This document shows positions 1 to 5,326 of a stretch of 7,949 bases of DNA, piece by piece. A program made the position numbers and the translations under genes. This DNA is from Bacillota bacterium (GTDB lineage: Bacteria; Bacillota; Clostridia; Saccharofermentanales; Fastidiosipilaceae), in NCBI GenBank assembly GCA_023388205.1, contig JAEWGS010000091.1:1-7949 (forward strand), given 5' to 3'. Numbering within the stretch: the stretch's first letter is position 1; each line of letters opens with the position of its first letter. The notes beneath the pieces were generated by a model that saw only the letters and a program-made list of their open reading frames with translations, was not told where the DNA came from and did no database searches.

Positions 1-387
1 ACCTTGTTTCAAGAAAGACCAAGTGCTGAGCCAAACGAACTGCAGTCTCTTGAGGTTTTAGCCCAAGAAACTTTGGAGCGGACGCAGGCGCAAGAAATTT
101 TATTGAGCTGTGGCGCGAAAGGACTCCGATTTTTGAGCCGCACGAGAGCCTGTTATGCAATCGAGGTGCCGCAAATTCAGCCCAAGTCAACCATCGGCGC
201 AGGGGATATGGCGCTCGCTAGTTTTTTATGGAAAGAACTGACGGGTGCGACTTTGACAGAAGCGCTGACCGAAGCTGCGGCGACGGCGACGGCATCTTGT
301 CTTCATGAGACGTTGAACATTCCGGACTTGGATGAGGTGCAGTGTTTTTCGAAGCGGGTGACGTTGAGAAAAATTGAGGGACCTTGA
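1..387 (+). CDS. PfkB-family sugar kinase, probably 1-phosphofructokinase (3' end only)
   Basis: This is the C-terminal 128 codons of a gene that enters from the left edge; the frame is open from base 1, so the TTG at 4 is not a real start. PfkB kinases phosphorylate sugars or sugar phosphates with ATP; 1-phosphofructokinase makes fructose-1,6-bisphosphate from fructose-1-phosphate in the cytoplasm. The sequence shows the second PfkB signature, STIGAGDMALASFL, with the anion-hole GAGD encoded at 196-207 and the Asp at 205-207 as the presumed catalytic base. Before it, ILLSCGAKGLRFL resembles the ATP-site strand of the hexose kinase/1-phosphofructokinase subfamily, and a helical C-terminus follows. 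The substrate cannot be fixed from this fragment; tagatose-6-phosphate kinase is the main alternative. The gene converges on the DUF1576 gene with 88 bp between the stop codons. No convincing terminator is visible there. Confidence 0.85.
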   Translation, partial: TLFQERPSAEPNELQSLEVLAQETLERTQAQEILLSCGAKGLRFLSRTRACYAIEVPQIQPKSTIGAGDMALASFLWKELTGATLTEALTEAAATATASCLHETLNIPDLDEVQCFSKRVTLRKIEGP

Positions 388-475
388 GTCAGGTGAAATG
401 AAAGGGTCATGCGCTGAGCGATGCTATTTCTAGGTGCAGGCCCTTCGCTGTTCGATCAGACGCTTCGCTGCACAA

Positions 476-2371
476 CTAGGCCCTTCGCCAGACTTTGATG
501 GAGAGTTTCCCGTCCGTGTAGTCGACGCTCGCGCCATCAATCATGACCGAAAGAAGCGCCATTTCATCCCCTTCGTCATAAATGGAGAGAAGCTTTTCGT
601 AGTACATTTCTAAGCTGCGATCGCGCCCTTTGTTCAAGTTCTTGTTGAGCTGATTGAGCCCGTTGGGTTGGACGGGACAAGCCCCCGAAATGAGGACTGT
701 ACTGAGGTGAGGATCTGACTCAACCTTGAGATCGTAGTCTTTGATGTTGTGGTATTGAAAATAGGAAATGAGTTCATTGATGATATGCGCGAGGTGCAGA
801 CTTTCTTCGTCCTCGATGGAGGCCCGATTTTGGTAGCTCTTTTGCTTCTTGGGATCGCCTTTGATTTGACGTTCGAGCTCGGTCAATTCGTGTTCGCTGC
901 TTTCTTTGCGTGCGTTCATGCGGGCGATTTTTTCCTTGTCCTCGGTCGAAAGTCGTTGAGCGGCTTGATCTTCATCGCTTAGTTTCCATACTTTGGGCGC
1001 CAGTTCGCGAGGCTGGTGTTTCTTAAAAAACATATTGATAAAAGAAATTCTTGACTGCTGAAAATGATCAAAGAGCGGCACGGTAATGGCCGCCACAAAG
1101 CCGCCTGCAAAACCGTTGTTATAGAGATTCACACCCTCGTGCAAAATCGCAACTTTGAGGATGAGCGCCATATGAATAGCGCCGACTAAAAAACCCGGGA
1201 GGCTACCAAACTGACCTGAAATTGGCGAAAGCGTCGTGGCAAAAAGTGTTGTCGTTACGGCGAGTGTGCTTGAGGCGGAATGGGTCGCGTATAGATTGAG
1301 TGCGATGACGCCGAGCATGACAGGAAGACAGTTGCGTGGATGTTTACCGAAAGCGGAGAATCCGGTGATGCACAAAATGCCGCCAATCACTGGCCCTGAG
1401 AGGCGCCCTCCGATAATCAGAGCGATGATCATGGCAAGAGCCCCATTGATGGCCATGTTCAAGAAACAGGTTGCACGTCCGTAACGTTTGGCAAAATCGC
1501 TGATCAAGCGACCGGAGTCATGGAGCAATTGTCCGTACTTTCGGAATAAATAGCGCAGATCTCGTTCGATGATGAAAGCCAAAAGCGCAAAGGATATGAA
1601 AACAAAGGAAAGCAGCAGAATCGCCCAGAGGGGGCTTTGATGATCAACTAAATTAACCGATTCAATGTTCAGACCTAAATAGTTCAAAAGCCCAGTAAAG
1701 AGCATCCCGATGAGACCTGCTGTGAAGCCAGCATTATAAAGGTTAAAGCCCTGATGAAAACGGATAAAAGAACTTGCAAGAATGGGCATGATAAAGCCGA
1801 TGACGATACCGACGAGATAGGCGATGAGGATGCTCTGCCAAGGGAGTAAGTCGATATAGCGCATCTTTTTTAGTAAAAAAGCGCTTGAACTGACAAGTGG
1901 TGCGAGGGCGGTAGCGAAGAGGGAGATGAGGATGTGCTGCTTGAAATCCTGCTTCATGAATCTTGAAAAAAGATAAACGCCGACCATGATGGGGAGTGAA
2001 TTAAAGAGATTTTTGCCAAAAAAGGAAAAGCCGCACAGGGTAAAAATGGCTGCGGCCGAAGCGCCGTTGAGCTGCGTTTTGGTGAAGTGAAGCAAAATGA
2101 CTGAAATGAGGCTCATAAAACCTGCGTTGACACAGGCTGCGCCGCGTCCTCCGACGAGCACATAGTCGGTGACCAAAGAACCAGGTGAAAGCAAAATTGC
2201 GCGAAGGCCATCAAAGAGATCGGCGGGTTTTTGTAAAAGGAAGCCCACCAGAATCAAAAAAATAGAAAAGGCAAAGTAAGGAAGATAGGCGTTTTGGGGG
2301 GCTTTGATGATCTGGGCAAATTTTCCATTAAAGCTTTTGAATGCGATTTGATTGTGTTTGTCCATGGTCAT
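476..2371 (-). CDS. DUF1576 membrane protein with soluble C-terminal extension
   Basis: This is a 631-residue integral membrane protein of unknown function that I recognise as DUF1576. About 450 residues are hydrophobic and form two homologous halves. GGRGAACVNAGF (74-85), CGFSFFGKN (113-121) and HQGFNLYNAGF (206-216) in half one match YGRATCFLNMAINGA (297-311), TGFSAFGKH (336-344) and HEGVNLYNNGF (411-421) in half two. Such duplications are typical of transporters, but no substrate is known. From about residue 460 the chain turns hydrophilic: a charged, probably coiled-coil stretch (475-520), then a compact domain (about 523-631) with a helix NELISYF and a final strand KLSIKVWRR. This tail is extra to the membrane core and may be a sensory or partner-binding domain. 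I chose ATG 2371, with a weak GAAG 5 nt upstream; ATG 2365 or TTG 2401 are alternatives. The gene is divergent from the DUF1538 operon. Confidence 0.8.
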   Translation of the reverse strand: MTMDKHNQIAFKSFNGKFAQIIKAPQNAYLPYFAFSIFLILVGFLLQKPADLFDGLRAILLSPGSLVTDYVLVGGRGAACVNAGFMSLISVILLHFTKTQLNGASAAAIFTLCGFSFFGKNLFNSLPIMVGVYLFSRFMKQDFKQHILISLFATALAPLVSSSAFLLKKMRYIDLLPWQSILIAYLVGIVIGFIMPILASSFIRFHQGFNLYNAGFTAGLIGMLFTGLLNYLGLNIESVNLVDHQSPLWAILLLSFVFISFALLAFIIERDLRYLFRKYGQLLHDSGRLISDFAKRYGRATCFLNMAINGALAMIIALIIGGRLSGPVIGGILCITGFSAFGKHPRNCLPVMLGVIALNLYATHSASSTLAVTTTLFATTLSPISGQFGSLPGFLVGAIHMALILKVAILHEGVNLYNNGFAGGFVAAITVPLFDHFQQSRISFINMFFKKHQPRELAPKVWKLSDEDQAAQRLSTEDKEKIARMNARKESSEHELTELERQIKGDPKKQKSYQNRASIEDEESLHLAHIINELISYFQYHNIKDYDLKVESDPHLSTVLISGACPVQPNGLNQLNKNLNKGRDRSLEMYYEKLLSIYDEGDEMALLSVMIDGASVDYTDGKLSIKVWRRA

Positions 2372-2427
2372 AGATACTTCTGTGTCAGATGCATGTGGCA
2401 AACATGCGAGCCAATTGATTGAGGGTT

Positions 2428-2433
2428 ATTATA
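2428..2433 (-). promoter_or_regulatory. Candidate -10 box for the DUF1576 gene
   Basis: On the minus strand these bases read TATAAT, a perfect consensus -10. The hexamer 17 bp upstream (minus strand TTCCAC, 2451-2456) is a poor -35. Transcription would start near 2421, giving a leader of about 50 nt to ATG 2371. A leader of only 20 nt to TTG 2401 is possible but has no ribosome binding site. Base pattern only. Confidence 0.45.
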
Positions 2434-2495
2434 CTTGCAAGAACATTGGCGTGGAATACGTTCTAGTGAAAAGACGTGGAAGAATAGCTGAGAAA

Positions 2496-2513
2496 GAAGT
2501 TGTCCTCAACTTC
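2496..2513. repeat. 18-bp perfect inverted repeat in the divergent intergenic region
   Basis: GAAGTTG-TCCT-CAACTTC is a 7-bp inverted repeat with a 4-nt centre. It lies about 60-80 bp upstream of the minus-strand -10 box, so it is outside the predicted DUF1576 transcript. It could be an operator for a dimeric regulator. The minus strand continues with TTTCTC after the arm, too weak a T-run for a terminator. No regulator gene is visible in the window. Confidence 0.35.
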
Positions 2514-2814
2514 AATAGAATTTATGGAAGAAAAGATTAAGCGTCGGCTGAATGATCCACATGAATGACTTGCATTTTGGTTGCGCCACGAGATAAAGCG
2601 CTCTGTTTTGAGTATCGACCTTAGGAAGCGAATCAAAAAACACAGCTCATGGGGATGCAAAATGAAACATCTTGCAATAAATGGATCGACAGGTTGTGTA
2701 ACATAAGAGTGTGGAGCATAGCTTTTCCCAGAAATGATGCACAAAAAAGAAGCGAGTCTGAGAAACAGAAAAGAAAATGAAGCGTTTTAATAACCGTAAG
2801 AAAAAGTCCCCTCA

Positions 2815-2823
2815 TGTTACAAT
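2815..2823 (+). promoter_or_regulatory. Extended -10 promoter for the DUF1538-PII operon
   Basis: TGTTACAAT matches the extended -10 pattern TGnTATAAT with one mismatch. No clear -35 stands 16-18 bp upstream, which extended -10 promoters tolerate. Transcription would start near 2830 and give a leader of about 65 nt, including the hairpin at 2836-2874 and the GGAGG site. Confidence 0.45.
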
Positions 2824-2835
2824 GAAAAAAACTCT

Positions 2836-2874
2836 ACAGGTTGCGCCATCTTTTCTGATTGATGCAAGGCCTGT
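2836..2874 (+). promoter_or_regulatory. Imperfect leader hairpin upstream of the DUF1538 gene
   Basis: Three blocks pair in order: ACAGG (2836-2840) with CCTGT (2870-2874), TTGC with GCAA, and ATC with GAT. Bulges are GCC on the left and GG on the right, around a 10-nt loop. It starts near the predicted transcript 5' end and ends 6 nt before the GGAGG site. It matches no riboswitch I know; it could be a simple stabilising or regulator-binding leader structure, or chance. Confidence 0.3.
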
Positions 2875-2880
2875 CACTTA

Positions 2881-2885
2881 GGAGG
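2881..2885 (+). promoter_or_regulatory. Ribosome binding site that fixes the TTG start of the DUF1538 gene
   Basis: GGAGG lies 9 nt before TTG at 2895. The longer open frame begins at TTG 2859 or ATG 2862, but these would place the site inside the coding region and have no purine-rich site of their own. The protein from 2895 begins MDIIRDKFKET, where I expect a DUF1538 membrane protein to begin. Confidence 0.8.
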
Positions 2886-2894
2886 CAGACCGAG

Positions 2895-4373
2895 TTGGAT
2901 ATCATTCGCGATAAATTTAAGGAAACGATTTTAGCAATTCTACCTGTGATGCTCACGGTGGGTGGCATTCATTTTTTTATTTCTCCTTTGCCTACGACTT
3001 TACTCATTCGCTTTTTCATAAGCGGCTTATTAATCGTTCTTGGTTTAACGTTCTTCTTATTTGGGGTGGACATCTGTATCTCTCCGCTCAGTGCTGTTGC
3101 GGGATCAAGTATTGCGAAGCGCAACAAACTGAGTCTGGTCATCATTTTGAGTTTTTTGCTGGGCTTTGTGATCTCGATCGCAGAGCCGGATTTGTTGGTG
3201 CTTGCAGGTCAGGTGAGCTTAGTGACGGCAAAGGGGATCAGTGTGACGACGCTTTTGTTGACCGTTTCAGCGGGCATGGCCTTGTTGCTGGCGATTGGTT
3301 TCATGAGGGTGGTCTACAGTATTCCGCTGGTCCGTGTTTTGCGTGTCGCTTACCTCGTTATTGCAGTGCTAGCTTTCTTGATTACGCCGGATTTTTTGGC
3401 GATCGCTTTTGATGCTTCGGGTGCGACGACGGGGATTATTGCGGTTCCTTTTATGCTCGCCTTTGCGAGTGGTGTTTCACAGCTGAAGAAAAGCAATCAA
3501 GATGCAGAGAACGATGCGTTTGGCTTGGTTGCAATTGCGTCTTCTGGAGCCATCATTTCGGTGCTGCTGTTGGCGCTGCTCAGACCCTTAAATTTAGAAG
3601 AAAATGCATTGAACTTTGACCTGAATGTTAGGGATAGCCTATTTGAAGTATTTGCTTCTGAATTGCCCCACACGTTGAAACATGCGCTACTTGCGATCGC
3701 GCCAATTCTATTGATCTTTATTTTGCTCCAATTGAGTCTTATGAAAATGAAGAAGAGTCAATTCATGAAGCGAACCAAGGGTTTTTTACATGCGAGCCTA
3801 GGTTTGATTTGCTTTTTGTGGGGGGTCAATGCAGGCTTTATTGATCTTGGAAAGCAGTTGGGCTTTCAGATCGTTCAAAAGGGAAGCTTGCCGCTGCTCC
3901 TAGGCATTGCCTTTGTTTTTGGCTGGGTCTCCGTCTTGGCGGAACCGGCGGTTCATATTTTGGCTGAGCAGATTCAAGAAGTGACGGGCGGCTCTATTCG
4001 AAAAGCGGCCGTCTTTCTTCCGCTGACAAGCGGCGTCGGTGCTGCGGTTTTGCTTTCGGTACTCCGGATTCAAGTTCCGAACATTCAACTGTGGCACTAT
4101 CTTTTGCCTGGATACGCCTTGGCGCTTTTGTTGACCTATTTTGTGCCGCCTTTATTTGTCGGTATCGCTTTTGATGCGGGCGGCGTGGCCACGGGGCCGA
4201 TGACGGCGACTTTTATCTTGGCTTTTACGACAGGGGTTGCTTCGAGCACGCCGACGGCCAATGTCCTCGTCGATGGATTTGGTATGATCGCGCTGGTTGC
4301 TTTGGCACCCATTTTGACCCTGCAATGCCTAGGACTTTTGTATCAATTTAAGAGGAAACAGAGTTATGAATGA
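2895..4373 (+). CDS. DUF1538 membrane protein, putative PII-regulated transporter
   Basis: This is a 492-residue, strongly hydrophobic protein with about 14 hydrophobic segments in two homologous halves of about 245 residues. I recognise it as DUF1538, a family without an established function to my knowledge. The duplication shows in paired motifs: IAEPD (95-99) with LAEPA (348-352), and FDASGATTG (172-180) with FDAGGVATG (426-434). Each FDxxG motif is followed by a LAF-rich helix ending in SGVS or TGVA. The invariant AEP and FDxxGxxTG motifs, once per half, look like re-entrant or substrate-lining elements of a transporter or channel; that is inference. A charged loop separates the halves (about 200-265). 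Start TTG 2895 is set by GGAGG 9 nt upstream. The stop overlaps the next gene by 8 bp, so translation of the PII-like partner is probably coupled. No ATPase subunit is nearby, so any transport would be secondary or channel-like. Confidence 0.85.
   Translation: MDIIRDKFKETILAILPVMLTVGGIHFFISPLPTTLLIRFFISGLLIVLGLTFFLFGVDICISPLSAVAGSSIAKRNKLSLVIILSFLLGFVISIAEPDLLVLAGQVSLVTAKGISVTTLLLTVSAGMALLLAIGFMRVVYSIPLVRVLRVAYLVIAVLAFLITPDFLAIAFDASGATTGIIAVPFMLAFASGVSQLKKSNQDAENDAFGLVAIASSGAIISVLLLALLRPLNLEENALNFDLNVRDSLFEVFASELPHTLKHALLAIAPILLIFILLQLSLMKMKKSQFMKRTKGFLHASLGLICFLWGVNAGFIDLGKQLGFQIVQKGSLPLLLGIAFVFGWVSVLAEPAVHILAEQIQEVTGGSIRKAAVFLPLTSGVGAAVLLSVLRIQVPNIQLWHYLLPGYALALLLTYFVPPLFVGIAFDAGGVATGPMTATFILAFTTGVASSTPTANVLVDGFGMIALVALAPILTLQCLGLLYQFKRKQSYE
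4351..4356 (+). promoter_or_regulatory. Ribosome binding site of the PII-like gene inside the DUF1538 gene
   Basis: AGAGGA lies 9 nt before ATG 4366, within the last codons of the DUF1538 gene. It supports ATG 4366 as the start and the 8-bp gene overlap, an arrangement typical of coupled translation and balanced production of the two proteins. Confidence 0.7.
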
Positions 4374-5109
4374 AGCAGAACTCAAACTGGTGTGCGCCTT
4401 GGTTCATCAAGGTCAGGGCAGTAAAGTGCTCAAAGTGGCTCAAGAAAGCGGAGTCAACGGTGGAACGATCTTGCGGGGCTTGGGCTTTAGCTCGCGTTCC
4501 ATTTTGAAAATTTTGGGTTTGGACACGGCGCATCGTGAAATTGTCTTGATGGTCGCTTGGGCAGCTGTCGCGCGTGATTGTGTGAAACGGCTCGACGAGA
4601 AGTTTTTGTTCTCTAAAGGGCACCACGGTGTCTTGCTCAGCTGTAACTTAAGTGCGGTTCAAGGGATTAGAAAGCAAGAGGCCAAACAAGATCGTGTACA
4701 GGGTGCAGAGCAAGTTTTTGGTTCAGACCATGTTTTTATTCCAGACCATGAAGAAGTACTTTGCGAAACAGAGAATGAAAGGGTAGAAGCGATGCGTTAT
4801 CAGGCGATCATCACGATAGTCGATTTAGGTAAAGGTGAGGACGTTGTTGATTTGGCGAAACGTGCGGGTGCCAGGGGGGCAACCATCATGCACGGCCGAG
4901 GCTCAGGGATTCATGAAACAGCGACTTTGTTTCATATGAAAATAGAGCCGGAAAAAGAAGTCGTTTTGGTGATTTCAACACAGGAGGAAAGTGCATCGAT
5001 TATCGAAAGTATTTCTAGCGGCCTAGAGATTGAAAAGCCCGGACACGGCATTTTATTTACGCACGAATTGACCGATGTGGTTGGCTTAAGACCCAAAGAC
5101 GAAGCTTAA
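4366..5109 (+). CDS. Tandem PII-like regulator (two PII-type domains in one chain)
   Basis: This 247-residue soluble protein has two PII-like domains of equal length, about residues 5-101 and 145-241, joined by a charged linker (102-144). The halves align throughout: QGQGSKVLKVAQESGVNGGT with LGKGEDVVDLAKRAGARGAT, then LRGLGFS with MHGRGSG, and a final GHHGVLLSC-AVQGI with GHGILFTHE-VVGL. PII proteins are trimeric nucleotide and 2-oxoglutarate sensors that often gate a membrane protein, as GlnK gates AmtB. PII-like genes beside DUF1538 genes are a pairing I have met in genome annotation. The GxGS-type turn in domain two (HGRGSGIHE, 176-184) is the better conserved; domain one is more divergent. 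Neither half has a clear copy of the T-loop with the uridylylated Tyr of GlnB. The likely role is to sense a small molecule and control the overlapping DUF1538 protein. The ligand is unknown. Confidence 0.8.
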   Translation: MNEAELKLVCALVHQGQGSKVLKVAQESGVNGGTILRGLGFSSRSILKILGLDTAHREIVLMVAWAAVARDCVKRLDEKFLFSKGHHGVLLSCNLSAVQGIRKQEAKQDRVQGAEQVFGSDHVFIPDHEEVLCETENERVEAMRYQAIITIVDLGKGEDVVDLAKRAGARGATIMHGRGSGIHETATLFHMKIEPEKEVVLVISTQEESASIIESISSGLEIEKPGHGILFTHELTDVVGLRPKDEA

Positions 5110-5326
5110 AGTTTGAGCCTGCAGAAAATAAAAAAATGGTTGAAATAAATGGTGTAGAGTGATGCACACGTGCGATTTATACAGAGAATACCTGAGTTTA
5201 ATTGTGCAAAAAGAACAAAGAGGATGAAGCTGTGAGGCTCGAAATGAGCTGCTCATGCTATCATTGAGCTGGTTCTAAAAAAGAACGCTAGGTTTTGACT
5301 TAGCCTTGAAGAAAGGATAGATAACG
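5110..5326 (+). other. Intergenic leader of the surface-protein gene
   Basis: This 217-bp spacer separates the PII-like gene from the surface-protein gene. It holds no gene and no clear terminator for the upstream operon. The best -10 candidate is TTTAAT at 5197-5202, with no matching -35. Two small structures follow: a 13-bp palindrome (5244-5256) and a 5-bp hairpin GTTCT-AAAAA-AGAAC (5272-5286). The ribosome binding site AAAGGA (5312-5317) lies 9 nt before ATG 5327. A long leader of over 100 nt is suggested but not shown. Confidence 0.4.
5244..5256. repeat. 13-bp palindrome in the surface-protein leader
   Basis: ATGAGC-T-GCTCAT is a perfect 6-bp inverted repeat with a single central base. 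That form suits a dimeric DNA-binding protein better than an RNA hairpin, because the loop is too short to close. It lies 71 bp upstream of the surface-protein start. It may be an operator or chance. Confidence 0.3.

Larger units (their letters stand above)
2372..2894. other. Divergent intergenic region between DUF1576 and DUF1538 genes
   Basis: About 0.5 kb separates two divergently transcribed membrane-protein genes. I see no convincing gene in it: the short open frames lack ribosome binding sites and have protein-unlike composition. It contains a minus-strand -10 box (2428-2433), an 18-bp palindrome (2496-2513), a plus-strand extended -10 (2815-2823) and a leader hairpin (2836-2874). The stretch 2520-2800 shows nothing I can name. 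A small RNA cannot be excluded, but no terminator-like hairpin with a U tract was found. Confidence 0.6.

Noticed and set aside
433..488. GTGCAG/CTGCAC inverted repeat and an 11-bp direct repeat AGGCCCTTCGC (438-448 and 478-488) between the convergent genes
   Set aside because: The 6-bp stem has a 30-nt loop and no T-run, so it is a poor terminator. The direct repeat overlaps the end of a gene and may be chance.
749..1484. Plus-strand open frames inside the DUF1576 gene
   Set aside because: They lie wholly inside a well-supported membrane-protein gene in another frame and show no independent features.
2463..2815. Two short minus-strand open frames in the divergent intergenic region
   Set aside because: No ribosome binding site, no recognisable domain, and Cys/His/Ser/Phe-rich composition unlike the genuine genes.
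2579..2848. 10-bp repeat GGTTGCGCCA at 2579-2588 and 2839-2848
   Set aside because: A single pair of 10-mers 260 bp apart is weak; no further copies or flanking similarity were seen.
5161..5176. GCAC-AC-GTGC motif as a regulator site
   Set aside because: It is very short and has no known matching regulator or relation to a clear promoter.
5115..5240. GAGCCT and AGGCTC at the two sides of the surface-protein leader
   Set aside because: The arms are only 6 bp and enclose about 114 nt, too long-range to support a structure.
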